In this document: positions 7,536-16,829 of the stretch, piece after piece | Position numbering within the stretch: position 1 is the stretch's first letter | Layout of the letters: every line of letters starts with the position of its first letter | Assembly (NCBI GenBank): GCA_937951675.1 | Contig: CALFBI010000026.1 | Location: forward strand, 1 to 38,176 | Source: an uncultured Verrucomicrobiales bacterium | Lineage (GTDB): Bacteria; Verrucomicrobiota; Verrucomicrobiia; Verrucomicrobiales; Akkermansiaceae | Length of the DNA: 38,176 nt | Direction of reading: 5' to 3' | Translations under genes and position numbers: made by a program | The notes under the pieces: model-generated | What the model saw: the letters and a program-made list of their open reading frames with translations, nothing else | Database searches by the model: none | Told to the model about the DNA's origin: nothing

Positions 7536-8426
7536 ATGTCATCAGCTCCATGCACCCTTCTTGTCGATAATGGCTCTCACCGGGCCACTTCTACCTTGAA
7601 TTTAAGGCGTTTGGCAGGGGAACTCAGTGATGTTGTGAATCACCATGTTCATCCTGTTTCGCTCTTACATTCGACGAGGGTAAGCCCCGAAGAGTTAGGG
7701 GGAGTTCCCGCTGAGATTTTTGAGCCATTCATTAAAAAGCAGCATGAGGAGCATGGCACGAATTCATTCCTAGTAGTGCCTTTGTTTTTCGGCCATTCAG
7801 CGGCGATTTACGAATACATTCCACAGCGCATGAGAGAGCTTCAAGTGAAGTGGCCGGAGTTAGAGATTCGCCTAGCTCCTTGTTTAGTGAATCTCGATGA
7901 CCCCTCTGACCGAGATGTGGCGGAAGCCTTGGCTACTTTGGTTTCTAAAAAAGCAGAGGAAAAAGGGATAGAGAAACCAGCGGTGGCCCTGGTAGATCAT
8001 GGCACACCTCGTATTGCGGTGAATCTTGTGCGTAATTTTTTAGGGAAACAATTAAAAGAGATTTTAGAAGGAAAAGCTTCAAAGGTCGAAGTGTGCTCGA
8101 TGGAGCGCCGTGAAGGGGATGAATATGCCTTTAATGAACCTCTTTTAGAGAATTTACTGGGGTCCGAAGGGTTTGATAAAGAAGTGATTTTATCGATGCT
8201 CTTTCTTTCTCCTGGACGTCACGCGGGTCCAGGTGGAGATATTGCTGAGATTTGTGAGGAGAGTGAAGAGAAGCATCCTACGCTTCAAACTCACATGAGT
8301 GATCTCTTTGCGACTCATGACCTCATTATTGATCTCCTTGCAAAGCGTTTCACTCAAGGGGTTGATTCTTTACCTGTCACCTCGGAAGTTGCACCACCCC
8401 TTGTCGTGCAATCTCTGTCTTCATAG
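7536..8426 (+). CDS. CbiX/SirB-like two-domain protein (putative chelatase family)
   Basis: The family inserts Co or Fe into sirohydrochlorin. This 296-residue protein carries two repeats of the fold. The first has LLVDNGSHR at residues 9-17 and FLVVPLFFGHSAAIYEYIP near 80-97. The second has VALVDHGTPR near 150-159 and MLFLSPGRHAGPGGDI near 221-236. In active chelatases the first strand ends in HGS and the second motif has a metal-binding His in GGH. The second repeat keeps both His residues, while the first has Asn in place of the first His. No other corrin or siroheme genes are near. It starts a plus-strand gene train ahead of mdh. The exact metal and substrate are unknown. Confidence 0.7.
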   Translation: MSSAPCTLLVDNGSHRATSTLNLRRLAGELSDVVNHHVHPVSLLHSTRVSPEELGGVPAEIFEPFIKKQHEEHGTNSFLVVPLFFGHSAAIYEYIPQRMRELQVKWPELEIRLAPCLVNLDDPSDRDVAEALATLVSKKAEEKGIEKPAVALVDHGTPRIAVNLVRNFLGKQLKEILEGKASKVEVCSMERREGDEYAFNEPLLENLLGSEGFDKEVILSMLFLSPGRHAGPGGDIAEICEESEEKHPTLQTHMSDLFATHDLIIDLLAKRFTQGVDSLPVTSEVAPPLVVQSLSS

Positions 8427-8496
8427 GCGAGTAAATGCGCCTCGCGAGGAGTATCACTTGACTCTGCCTCACCGTCTTTTTAGTAATTAAACCATC

Positions 8497-9486
8497 ATGA
8501 ATCCAGCTATTACTGTTTCGGTGACTGGGGCTGCCGGCCAAATTGGTTACGCTCTTCTTTTTAGAATCGCCTCAGGTGCCATGTTTGGTCCTGATCAACC
8601 AGTAAATCTACGCTTAATAGAAATCGAGCCAGGGATGAAGGCTCTAGAGGGAACCGTCATGGAAATCGAAGACGGAGCCTTTCCTCTCGTGCAGCATATC
8701 ACGGCTACGAGTGACTTAAATGAAGGCTTTAATGGTTCGAACTGGGCTCTGCTTGTAGGATCAGTTCCTCGTAAAGCGGGTATGGAGCGGGCCGATCTAC
8801 TCGGAATCAATGGGAAAATTTTCATTGGCCAAGGCCAAGCCATCGCAAACAACGCTGCCGCTGATATCAGAACTCTCGTCGTTGGTAACCCCTGTAATAC
8901 AAATGCTTTTATAGCTAAAGAAAGCGCGAAAGAGATCCCTTCTGATCGCTTTTTTGCAATGACACGTCTCGATGAAAATCGAGCGAAATCTCAATTGGCA
9001 AAAAAAGCAGGGGTTCATGTCAGTGATGTGACGCGTATGACGATCTGGGGGAACCATTCAGCGACTCAATACCCTGATTTCGCAAATGCCTTAATTAAAG
9101 GTAAGCCTGTAGAGGCTGTCATTAATGACCGTCCATGGCTTGAAAATGAATTTATCTCGACTGTGCAACAACGTGGTGCCGCGATCATTCAAGCACGAGG
9201 TGCCTCTTCTGCGGCTTCTGCGGCGAACTCAGTGGTCGATACGGTAGCAAGTCTCGTGAATCCAACTCCAGAAGGAGATTGGAACAGCGTCGCTGTTTGT
9301 TCAAAAGGGGACTACGGTATTGATGAGGGTCTCATCGCGTCCATGCCGATCCGCACGACGGACGGAAAGTCTTGGGAAGTGGTTCCGGGGCTAGAATTAG
9401 ACGAATTTGCCGAAGCTAAAAAAGAAGCCTCGGTTCAAGAGCTACGTGAAGAAAAAGTAGCCGTTTCAGGGCTTCTTCCAGTCTAA
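8497..9486 (+). CDS. mdh: Malate dehydrogenase (NAD-dependent)
   Basis: This TCA-cycle enzyme interconverts malate and oxaloacetate. The 329-residue protein shows the nucleotide-binding loop GAAGQIGY (11-18), the mobile-loop arginines in [13 protein letters not shown] (about 90-102), NPCNTNA, Asp159 in TRLDENRA and the catalytic His187 in [10 protein letters not shown]. These features place it with the 'type 2' MDH (Thermus or plant-chloroplast-like) rather than the lactate-dehydrogenase-like type. The start is preceded by no evident ribosome binding site. thiG begins 10 bases after its stop, suggesting a shared transcript. Confidence 0.95.
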   Translation: MNPAITVSVTGAAGQIGYALLFRIASGAMFGPDQPVNLRLIEIEPGMKALEGTVMEIEDGAFPLVQHITATSDLNEGFNGSNWALLVGSVPRKAGMERADLLGINGKIFIGQGQAIANNAAADIRTLVVGNPCNTNAFIAKESAKEIPSDRFFAMTRLDENRAKSQLAKKAGVHVSDVTRMTIWGNHSATQYPDFANALIKGKPVEAVINDRPWLENEFISTVQQRGAAIIQARGASSAASAANSVVDTVASLVNPTPEGDWNSVAVCSKGDYGIDEGLIASMPIRTTDGKSWEVVPGLELDEFAEAKKEASVQELREEKVAVSGLLPV

Positions 9487-9496
9487 TTATAGAGAA

Positions 9497-10279
9497 ATGA
9501 GTTTATTACAAATTGCCGATCGCTCTTTTCAATCTCGCCTCATGTTGGGAACTGGAAAGTTTCCTTCCAATGAGTCGATGAAGGATTCACTTGAGTCTTC
9601 TGCTACCCAGATCGTCACAGTCGCTTTGCGTCGTGCGAACCTCTCTGGAGAGCACGACCCTTTTGCGAACATTCTTGATTTTGTCGACCCAGAGAAATAC
9701 CTTATTTTACCGAATACGAGTGGCGCGATGAACGCGGAGGAGGCCGTTCGCTTAGCAAAATTGGCAGCTGCGGCGGGTCTTCCTAAGTGGGTGAAGCTTG
9801 AGATTCATCCTGATCCGACCTATTTACTTCCTGATCCGATTGAGACTTTAAAAGCTGCTGAAGAACTTGTGAAAGAGGGGTTTACGGTTCTTCCTTATAT
9901 CAATGCAGATCCTGTTTTAGCAAAACGCTTACAAGAGGTAGGCACCGCAACCGTGATGCCCTTAGGCGCTCCGATTGGATCAAACCAAGGAATTACAACA
10001 CGGGACCAAATTCGGATCATTATTGATCAAGCAACGGTTCCTGTAGTGGTCGATGCGGGGATTGGTTCGCCAAGTCACGCTGCCGAGGCGATGGAGCTAG
10101 GAGCCGATGCAGTTCTTGTTAACACCGCGATTGCGATCGCGAGTGATCCAGTGAAGATGGGGGTCGCGTTTAAAAAAGCGGTTGAAGCAGGAAGAGAGGC
10201 TTACGAGTTAGGGTTACCTCAACCTGAGCTCAAAGCTTCAGCGACGAGTCCCTTAACGGGCTTTTTGAATCAAGCATGA
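9497..10279 (+). CDS. thiG: Thiazole synthase ThiG
   Basis: ThiG builds the thiazole phosphate of thiamine from deoxyxylulose 5-phosphate, dehydroglycine and ThiS thiocarboxylate. The 260-residue protein has the family landmarks: LMLGTGKF at the N-terminus, TVALRR (41-46), the Schiff-base Lys100 in [32 protein letters not shown] and [12 protein letters not shown]. No thiS, thiF, thiH/thiO or thiC lies next to it and no thi-box riboswitch is recognisable upstream. That fits its position inside a train led by mdh. Its stop overlaps the start of the next gene (ATGA at 10276-10279). Confidence 0.95.
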   Translation: MSLLQIADRSFQSRLMLGTGKFPSNESMKDSLESSATQIVTVALRRANLSGEHDPFANILDFVDPEKYLILPNTSGAMNAEEAVRLAKLAAAAGLPKWVKLEIHPDPTYLLPDPIETLKAAEELVKEGFTVLPYINADPVLAKRLQEVGTATVMPLGAPIGSNQGITTRDQIRIIIDQATVPVVVDAGIGSPSHAAEAMELGADAVLVNTAIAIASDPVKMGVAFKKAVEAGREAYELGLPQPELKASATSPLTGFLNQA

Positions 10280-10797
10280 GTTTGTTTCAGCTTCATCTGG
10301 TTTGTGGGCCGCCGGCGGTAGGTAAAACGACCTATGGGCTGAAGCTCGCCAAACAGCTTGGAGCTTGTTTCTTGGATAGTGATCAAGTCACAGAGCTTTT
10401 GATTCAATCTGGAATGAAAGCGGCAGGGCTAGATCCAGATGACCGTGATTCGGATGACTATAAGGCGATCTATCGCCGCCCGGTTTATGAAACCCTCTTT
10501 CGGCTAGCGGAGCAAAATCTGGCGCTGACTTCAGTCGTGGTAGCGGGGCCTTTTACTTCAGAAATAGGAAATCCGAACTGGAAAGAAGAGCTTGAAGTTC
10601 GGTTCCAGCAAAAAGTGGAGCTTCATATCTTACATTGTGAACCAAAAGAGCGAAAGCGACGAATGAAAGTTCGAGGAGAAGCTCGAGATCTGGCGAAGCT
10701 TGCTCATTGGGAAGAATACCTGATAAAAACGCAGCCCTCAGAGCCTCAATTTGATTGTTATTTCGGTCTAGAAAGTCCTCCCGTGATCGTTCTTTAA
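10276..10797 (+). CDS. P-loop AAA-type kinase (zeta-toxin/CPT-like family)
   Basis: The 173-residue protein has Walker [10 protein letters not shown] at residues 11-19, an acidic segment [11 protein letters not shown] in the place where small-molecule kinases bind the phosphate acceptor, and a basic lid region [18 protein letters not shown] near residues 115-135. This is the layout of small ATP-dependent kinases of the AAA_33/zeta-toxin-like superfamily. The substrate is not evident. The start codon overlaps the thiG stop by four bases, so translation is coupled. No antitoxin-like partner is adjacent, which argues against a toxin role. Confidence 0.75.
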   Translation: MSLFQLHLVCGPPAVGKTTYGLKLAKQLGACFLDSDQVTELLIQSGMKAAGLDPDDRDSDDYKAIYRRPVYETLFRLAEQNLALTSVVVAGPFTSEIGNPNWKEELEVRFQQKVELHILHCEPKERKRRMKVRGEARDLAKLAHWEEYLIKTQPSEPQFDCYFGLESPPVIVL

Positions 10798-10850
10798 ATT
10801 TTTTTATTTTTTTGTGACTAAAGTGCGCCTTTGTTTCGTCTTACAAGACA

Positions 10851-11081
10851 ATGAAGGATGGAAGCGACGATAATCAAAGCCCAACGATGGAGCCGTGTGT
10901 CGCACCGAAGCCACCTTCCTTCACCTTGAAAGAGATGGCTCGTAGCTGGCAGATGAGCCCAAGTCGGGCCTTAGTTATGGCGACTCGCTTGACCGAAAAG
11001 GGTCAGTTACAAAAAGTCGGATCGAAAGGAGCGTTTTGGCAAGATCAGAAATATTGCTTCGTCAGAACCTTAACGAACTAA
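10851..11081 (+). CDS. Small winged-helix-like hypothetical protein
   Basis: The 76-residue protein has a polar N-terminal tail and then a segment FTLKEMARSWQMSPSRALVM followed by ATRLTEKGQLQKVGSKGAFW. It reads as helix-turn-helix plus wing, the pattern of small winged-helix DNA-binding proteins. No ligand domain is present. It follows the kinase by about 50 AT-rich bases and precedes a minus-strand terminator that overlaps its stop codon. The gene call depends on this pattern and on its position, so it remains moderate. Confidence 0.55.
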   Translation: MKDGSDDNQSPTMEPCVAPKPPSFTLKEMARSWQMSPSRALVMATRLTEKGQLQKVGSKGAFWQDQKYCFVRTLTN

Positions 11082-11110
11082 AAAAACGGGAATAAGCTTG
11101 GGCTTTCCCG
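11079..11110 (-). terminator. Rho-independent terminator after the SurA-like gene
   Basis: Stem CGGGAA / TTCCCG (11087-11092 with 11105-11110) with a 12-base loop. Read on the minus strand it is followed by a run of seven Ts. It lies just past the end of the surA-like gene and overlaps the last codon of the plus-strand 76-residue gene. Confidence 0.6.
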
Positions 11111-11127
11111 GAACCAATTAAGGATCC

Positions 11128-12108
11128 TTATTTCAAGCGGACTTCAACCATCGCATTTTCGCGTTGCGTGCTGATCCACTTTTTAAATTTGGCATTCCGC
11201 TTTTGTTCTAAAGCGCGGCGTTTCATGAGAGGTTTTACTTTACTGAAAGGTTTCGCTGGCCCAAGGATCTTTTTGTTTACTTTGCAGATCGTGTAACCAC
11301 GCCCATCTTCAAGAATAGGGGTGACTTGACCGGGTTCATACTCCATGACGAAAAACGCAAAATTAGGATGTAGGTCTTCACGGGAGGTGAGAGGCCATTG
11401 CCCTCCTTCTTTTGCGTAGGCATCCGCAGAATGTTTTTTAGCTAACTCTGAGAAGTTGCTGCCGTTGACGGCCTTTTTATAGATCGTATTGGCGAGTTTT
11501 GACTGCGTTGCAGGATTAATAGAAGGGTCTGTATCGTGGTTCTTAAGAATATAGATTTTCTGGTATTGGATCTGATCTTTGGAGAAATCACGCGTTTTTT
11601 TACGGTAGTCACGATATTCTTTCTTGAGGTCCGCATCAGTAGGTTCAGGGACTTCTCGGAATTTATCTCCTTTGAAAGCTTGGATCAGGATTTTTTCTCG
11701 TTGAGATTCCCGGAAATCAGCCCAGCGCACGCCGTCTTCTTTGAGTTGTTTTCGGAATTCAGATTCAGAGCCTTTATAGTTTTCACGAATGATTCGGCTG
11801 ATTTCCTGATCTACAATATTATCTGGAATTTGAGCTCCCTTTTGTTGGAGTTCAGTGATGATGAGCTTGTTGTTGATCAGTTCTTCGAGAATCTTGCTTT
11901 CAAGTTTTTTGATTTCTTGAATAAAACGAGGGTTTTTTTCTCCATATTCGAGTTTGAGAGAATGAATATGAGGAATCATTTGAGCACGGAGTTCGTGCTT
12001 AGTGATGGCCTTTCCATTGACTTTAGCAATGATACTCGTGATTTCTTGTGCTGCAGGAGCAGCTGCGAGGAAGGCAAAGAAAAGAAGGATGCTAGGAAAT
12101 CTGATCAT
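11128..12108 (-). CDS. SurA-like periplasmic chaperone / peptidyl-prolyl isomerase
   Basis: This predicted exported folding factor would act on outer-membrane proteins. The 326-residue protein begins with a signal peptide ending in APAAQ. An N-terminal SurA-type chaperone module follows (IIAKVNGKAITKHELRAQM, then helices with LINNKLIITELQQKGAQI). A parvulin-type rotamase domain occupies about residues 185-285, with the recognisable pattern FSELAKKHSADAYAKEGGQW and FFVMEYEPGQVTPIL. A basic C-terminal helix ends the protein. It is downstream of mfd by only 6 bases, same strand, so the two are co-transcribed. A terminator follows. Confidence 0.85.
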   Translation of the reverse strand: MIRFPSILLFFAFLAAAPAAQEITSIIAKVNGKAITKHELRAQMIPHIHSLKLEYGEKNPRFIQEIKKLESKILEELINNKLIITELQQKGAQIPDNIVDQEISRIIRENYKGSESEFRKQLKEDGVRWADFRESQREKILIQAFKGDKFREVPEPTDADLKKEYRDYRKKTRDFSKDQIQYQKIYILKNHDTDPSINPATQSKLANTIYKKAVNGSNFSELAKKHSADAYAKEGGQWPLTSREDLHPNFAFFVMEYEPGQVTPILEDGRGYTICKVNKKILGPAKPFSKVKPLMKRRALEQKRNAKFKKWISTQRENAMVEVRLK

Positions 12109-12114
12109 AATTTT

Positions 12115-15100
12115 TCAGTAAGATTCGAGCCATTGGACGGCTTCGCAGAGTTTAGTATTCGATTGATCAGAACTCAAGCGAGGAAAACGATTCCCTTCGA
12201 GCATGATGTAACTGCCATGGCGTTTAATCATGAGGCGGCGGTTTTGAATCTCTACCATTTCTGATCCGATGAGCGAAGCTGCGAGCCGAAGTCGTCTGAC
12301 TTGAACTATATTCTCGATTTCTTTTGGGGAGCCTCCATAGCGATCTCGCCAATGATCTTGAAGTCGGTTCAAGCTTCCCTGGTCAGAAATAAGGGCAAGT
12401 TCACGGTAGGCTGCCACTCGTTCGTTAGGTTCGGAAATATAAGAGCTAGGGATAAAGGCCGGTAAGAGGTCTTTATCTTTGCGACGAAGAAAGTCTGTTT
12501 CGCTAAAGGCAATAAAATCAGCGCGGAGCACGACATCTTGCGTTGGTTGGTTGGTCTTTCCCTGTAAACGGTCGATCGATTGGCGGAGAAGTTGGCAATA
12601 AAGTTCGAAACCAACAGCGGCAATGTGTCCAGACTGTTTGGTTCCTAGGAGGTTTCCAGCCCCCCGGATTTCTAAATCCCGCATCGCGATTTTGAATCCA
12701 GAGCCAAGTGCGGTGTATTGTTTAATAGCGTTGACGCGCTTTTGAGCATCACCACTCGTGACCATATCACGAGGGAGCAGCAGAATCGCATAGGCTTGTC
12801 GTCCCGATCGTCCCACTCTTCCTCGAAGTTGATAAAGGTCAGCGAGACCAAAGCGATCAGCTCGGTCAATGATGATGGTATTAGCATTGGGGATATCGAT
12901 TCCGCTTTCAATGATAGTGGTGGCGAGAAGAACGTCCGCTTTACCTTTCACGAAGGTGTGCATTACGGATTCGAGTTCGATTTTATCCATCTGTCCGTGT
13001 CCGATCACGACTCGGGCACTAGGGACCAGAGATTCGATTTTATCCCGCATCATCTCGATCGTTTTAACCCGATTATGTAGGAAGAAGACTTGCCCCCCTC
13101 GTTTGAGCTCTCGTTCAATGACATCGCGGATCAGTCGGTCGTCGTAAGCACAGACCGAAGTCTGCACGGGGATTCGATTGGGAGGAGGAGTGTCGATCGT
13201 CGACATCTCACGTGCTCCCATGAGGGAAAGGTAAAGCGTTCTCGGGATCGGGGTGGCGGAGAGGGAGAGAACGTCGATATTACGGAAGCGTTCTTTGAAG
13301 GCTTCTTTATGCTTCACTCCAAACCGCTGTTCTTCATCAATGACAACGAGGCCAATGTTTTTATAAATGATTTGGGGGGAGAGTAGTCGGTGTGTGCCAA
13401 TCACGATGTCGACGGTCCCGTTGGCGAGACCCGTGATGATTTTTTTCGCTTCAGTCGCTTTTTGGAAACGGCTAAGAAGTTCAATCCGAACTGGAAAGTC
13501 GCTCATGCGCTCTTTGAAAGTTCTCCAATGTTGTTCTGCTAAGACTGTTGTGGGGGCGAGAATGGCAACTTGTCGGTCAGAGGTCGCCGTTTTAAAGGCC
13601 GCTCGGATCGCGATTTCTGTTTTGCCGAATCCGACATCTCCGCAGATGAGTCGGTCCATAGGAGTGGGGGATTCGAGGTGAGCTTTGACATCCAGGATCG
13701 CCTGCTGTTGATCAGGGGTTTCATGATACGGAAAGGCATTTTCAAATTCCCACATCCATTTCGTATCAGGGGGGCAGGGGTTCCCTTCGTGAGACTCTCG
13801 TTCGGCTTGAATTCTGAGCAGGCGGGCTGCGTAATCGAGGATGGCTCCTTCTGCCGCTTTTCTTGTTTTACTCCATTTGCCGTCGCCAAGCTGGTTTAGC
13901 TTTGGAGTCGGGCCGCCCATGCCAACATAACGTGCCACGAGGTGGGCTTGATCGATAGGGACTTGGAGGGTCGCACCCCCTCGGAACTCGAGGAGGATTT
14001 CGTCTTCCCCTTCATCACCGGTGCGAAGGCCTAGAAAGAGGCTGATCCCGTATTCGGCATGGACCACGAAGTCACCGTCTTCCCATTCATCGATTCGGGT
14101 ATGTGATCTAACCGCTCGATGCTGATCGAGTTTCTTCTGTCTCTGAGTCAGAGCGCTGCTGTGTGATCGACCTAGTAGCTCTGTGAGTGAAATGATGGCG
14201 ATGCGCTTTTGGGGGAGAACAAGCCCGCGGGGGAGGATTCCTAGACTCCAGTTTTCCTCGGCAGATTGTGGGGTGAGCTCTAAGAATCGCTCTTTCTCTC
14301 CTTTCGACCCTGCGATGAAGTAGAGGCTCCAGTCATTTGCTTTCCATTCTTGGATTTGAGCTTGAACCCGTTTTTGGCGGGCTTCTTGAATGACAAAGTC
14401 TCCCGCTTCAAACCCATCAAACGGGGTGCTGAGAGCGAGAAGTTCACTGTCATTTTCAGGTCGGGAAGTGAGAGAAAGGTCGACTTTTTCGTCTGGGTCG
14501 AAGCTCACTCTAAGATCGTTTTCTGAGATCCAGTCCGAGAGAGAAGTTTGGTCGGGTCGGGCCCGTTTGAGAATCACTCGAAACTGTTCATGTTTCCGGA
14601 CCGAGCTTTGTGTGTGTAAGTCGAACTCACGGATAGAGTCTATTTCAGTGTCGAAGAATTCGAGCCGAAGAGGGTTTTTCCCCTGGGGAGGGTAAAGGTC
14701 TAGAATACCTCCTCGTCGCGCATACTGGTGACGGCCGTGGATCATGGAGACACGTTCATACCCGAGGGATTCGAGACGTTTTTCAAAAGGTTCAGGATCA
14801 AGCTCGGCTCCTATTTTGAGGTTGAGTTGCTCGCTTGCTTCAGGTTGGAGAGAGGGGGCGGGGCCAGTCAGGGCTTCAGGGTCGGTTAAAACGATTCTGA
14901 TTTCCTCATTTTCCCGGATCGACTCGATTTGGCTCAGGCGTTGGATTTCGGCTTCTGGGTCATCAATTTCCCCACGGAGATGAATCTGTTGGGGCGGAGA
15001 AACGAGAATGGAGGGAGTTTGCCAAAAGTCTAATTCAGCTAAAAGGGAATCTCTTTCCCGAGGAGGTAAGCCTGTCACCCAGAGTCGTTTTTTTTGGGCT

Positions 15101-15288
15101 AAAACCGCGAGGGTAAAGGCTCGCCCCGCCACTTCGATCGGGCCAATGCTCCCACAAAATTCTTTAGGAATGCTGGTTTTATATTGGCTGATGACTTGGT
15201 TTCTCCAAGCCGCTGAGGTTTGACGATCCATGAGCGATGGGTTTACCCATACCTCAATCTCAGGAACCGACCAGAGTGAATCTGTCAT
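12115..15288 (-). CDS. mfd: Transcription-repair coupling factor Mfd
   Basis: Mfd is an ATP-driven translocase that removes RNA polymerase stalled at DNA lesions and recruits UvrA. The 1057-residue protein has, in order: a UvrB-homology region with YARRGGILDLYPP, the RNA-polymerase-interaction domain DGDFVVHAEYGISLFLGL, the RecG-like motor with Walker A CGDVGFGKTEIAIRA, VIDEEQRFGVKHKEA, LSATPIPRTL, ESGIDIPNANTIIIDRAD and QLRGRVGRSGRQAYA, then a C-terminal TRCF domain (SGFKIAMRDLEIRGAGNLLG and later). It is slightly shorter than the E. coli protein. It is divergent from fumC, with only about 50 bases shared upstream. Confidence 0.97.
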   Translation of the reverse strand: MTDSLWSVPEIEVWVNPSLMDRQTSAAWRNQVISQYKTSIPKEFCGSIGPIEVAGRAFTLAVLAQKKRLWVTGLPPRERDSLLAELDFWQTPSILVSPPQQIHLRGEIDDPEAEIQRLSQIESIRENEEIRIVLTDPEALTGPAPSLQPEASEQLNLKIGAELDPEPFEKRLESLGYERVSMIHGRHQYARRGGILDLYPPQGKNPLRLEFFDTEIDSIREFDLHTQSSVRKHEQFRVILKRARPDQTSLSDWISENDLRVSFDPDEKVDLSLTSRPENDSELLALSTPFDGFEAGDFVIQEARQKRVQAQIQEWKANDWSLYFIAGSKGEKERFLELTPQSAEENWSLGILPRGLVLPQKRIAIISLTELLGRSHSSALTQRQKKLDQHRAVRSHTRIDEWEDGDFVVHAEYGISLFLGLRTGDEGEDEILLEFRGGATLQVPIDQAHLVARYVGMGGPTPKLNQLGDGKWSKTRKAAEGAILDYAARLLRIQAERESHEGNPCPPDTKWMWEFENAFPYHETPDQQQAILDVKAHLESPTPMDRLICGDVGFGKTEIAIRAAFKTATSDRQVAILAPTTVLAEQHWRTFKERMSDFPVRIELLSRFQKATEAKKIITGLANGTVDIVIGTHRLLSPQIIYKNIGLVVIDEEQRFGVKHKEAFKERFRNIDVLSLSATPIPRTLYLSLMGAREMSTIDTPPPNRIPVQTSVCAYDDRLIRDVIERELKRGGQVFFLHNRVKTIEMMRDKIESLVPSARVVIGHGQMDKIELESVMHTFVKGKADVLLATTIIESGIDIPNANTIIIDRADRFGLADLYQLRGRVGRSGRQAYAILLLPRDMVTSGDAQKRVNAIKQYTALGSGFKIAMRDLEIRGAGNLLGTKQSGHIAAVGFELYCQLLRQSIDRLQGKTNQPTQDVVLRADFIAFSETDFLRRKDKDLLPAFIPSSYISEPNERVAAYRELALISDQGSLNRLQDHWRDRYGGSPKEIENIVQVRRLRLAASLIGSEMVEIQNRRLMIKRHGSYIMLEGNRFPRLSSDQSNTKLCEAVQWLESY

Positions 15289-15339
15289 TTTTTGAATTGA
15301 GACTTTTCCATTTTGAGGAAATGCAGTCAGATTACGAGC

Positions 15340-16746
15340 ATGTCCGATACTCGTATAGAACGTGATTCAATGGGGGAAATGTCTGTTCCTGCTAAAGCTC
15401 TTTATGGGGCATCGACCCAGCGCGCGGTGCTCAATTTTCCGATTTCTCATCGTCCATTGGATGAGGGAATGGTAAAGGCTTACGGATTAATCAAATGGGG
15501 AGCGGCTCGTATTAACGGGAAACTTGGGCACGTAGCAAAGGAGAAGACAGATTTGATCGAGAAAGCAGCAGAAGAAGTGAGTCTTGGGCAGCACACGGCT
15601 CATTTTCCGGTCGATGTTTATCAAACCGGCTCGGGGACTTCGACTAATATGAATGCGAATGAGGTCATTGCAAACCGCTGCGCGGAGATTGCAGGAGTCT
15701 CGATTGATGCTAGCCGGGATGAAAAGCCGGTGCACCCGAATGATGATGTGAACCAGGGGCAATCTTCTAATGATACTTTCCCTACCGCGATGCATATTGC
15801 CGCAGGGCTGGCTTTGAAAGAAGAGCTTCTTCCGGCTCTTGAGCATTTACAAAAATCTCTCGAAGCGAAAGCGAGCGAGTTTCATGATGTTTTAAAAATC
15901 GGAAGAACGCACCTCATGGATGCCACTCCAGTGCGATTGGGTCAGGAGTTTGGGGGATATGCTCGCCAAGTGGAACTTTCGGTTGACCGTGTTCATAAAG
16001 CGATGAAAGCCCTCTACGAATTACCGCTCGGAGGCACCGCAGTGGGTTCAGGGCTTAACTGTCATCCTGATTTTCCTTCTCAAGTTATCGCGTTTATTGC
16101 GGAGCAGACCGAAATTCCCTTCGTAGAAGCCAAGAACCACTTCGAAGCACAAGCCGCAAAAGATTCTCTCGTTGAGGTTCACGGGCAACTTAATACCATC
16201 GCAAGCTCTCTCTTTAAAATCGCTAATGACGTTCGCCTTTTAGGTTCAGGCCCTCGCTGTGCCATTGGTGAGATTAATCTTCCTGCCACGCAGCCTGGTT
16301 CTTCCATCATGCCAGGGAAGGTGAATCCTGTGATGTCAGAGGCCACGACGATGGTGGCGGCACGCGTTTTTGGAAATCAAACTACTGTGACCACCTGTGG
16401 CGCGAATGGACATTTCGAGCTGAATGTTTTTATGCCCGTGATGATTGAAGCTGTTTTAGAATCGATACATCTGCTCTCTAATGTTGCGGGCGCCTTCGAC
16501 GAGAAATGTGTGCAAGGAATTGTCGCCAATAAAGATCGCTGCAATGAACTCATCGAATATTCATTGAGTATGGTGACCTCGCTCGCCCCTGTGATCGGTT
16601 ATGACCCTGCAAGTAAAATAGCAAAGGAATCCGTAGCGACTGGGAAAACAGTTCGAGAACTTTGCCAAGAGCAGTTAGAGGAGCTGGGAATCACAGAAGA
16701 ACAGCTTACGACCGCTCTCGACGCTGCCACGATGGCAGGAGGTTAA
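15340..16746 (+). CDS. fumC: Class II fumarate hydratase
   Basis: This Fe-S-independent fumarase hydrates fumarate to malate in the TCA cycle. The frame is open from a TTG at 15313, but the ATG at 15340 (MSDTRIERDSMGEM) matches the usual N-terminus, giving 468 residues. Signatures are TGSGTSTNMNANEVIANR, the SSNDTFPTAMHIA region, KIGRTHLMDATP and the fumarase/aspartase signature GSSIMPGKVN (320-329). It is monocistronic between divergent mfd and a strong bidirectional terminator. Confidence 0.95.
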   Translation: MSDTRIERDSMGEMSVPAKALYGASTQRAVLNFPISHRPLDEGMVKAYGLIKWGAARINGKLGHVAKEKTDLIEKAAEEVSLGQHTAHFPVDVYQTGSGTSTNMNANEVIANRCAEIAGVSIDASRDEKPVHPNDDVNQGQSSNDTFPTAMHIAAGLALKEELLPALEHLQKSLEAKASEFHDVLKIGRTHLMDATPVRLGQEFGGYARQVELSVDRVHKAMKALYELPLGGTAVGSGLNCHPDFPSQVIAFIAEQTEIPFVEAKNHFEAQAAKDSLVEVHGQLNTIASSLFKIANDVRLLGSGPRCAIGEINLPATQPGSSIMPGKVNPVMSEATTMVAARVFGNQTTVTTCGANGHFELNVFMPVMIEAVLESIHLLSNVAGAFDEKCVQGIVANKDRCNELIEYSLSMVTSLAPVIGYDPASKIAKESVATGKTVRELCQEQLEELGITEEQLTTALDAATMAGG

Positions 16747-16776
16747 TTCGGGTAAGAGAGTTCTATTCGTTTTTTG

Positions 16777-16810
16777 AAAAAAGCCTGATCGGGATTCCGA
16801 TCAGGCTTTT
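16777..16810. terminator. Strong bidirectional terminator
   Basis: Perfect stem AAAAGCCTGATCGG / CCGATCAGGCTTTT around a 4-base loop with A run and T run on the two sides. It serves fumC on the plus strand and the large lyase-like gene on the minus strand. Confidence 0.9.
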
Positions 16811-16829
16811 CAAAGAGAGAGGGGCGCCT

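Noticed and set aside
9400-9500. Possible TPP riboswitch before thiG
   Set aside because: The gap to mdh is 10 bases and no thi-box-like sequence is seen at the end of mdh.
10276-11081. Toxin-antitoxin pair (zeta-like kinase plus small winged-helix protein)
   Set aside because: The order, the about 50-base gap, and the overlap of the kinase with thiG rather than with the small protein do not fit a standard module. The kinase has no toxin-specific motif visible.
11536-12264. Long plus-strand frame of 242 codons
   Set aside because: It is antisense to the surA-like gene and the end of mfd. It is Phe-rich and low in complexity, as expected of a shadow of a Lys/Glu-rich gene.
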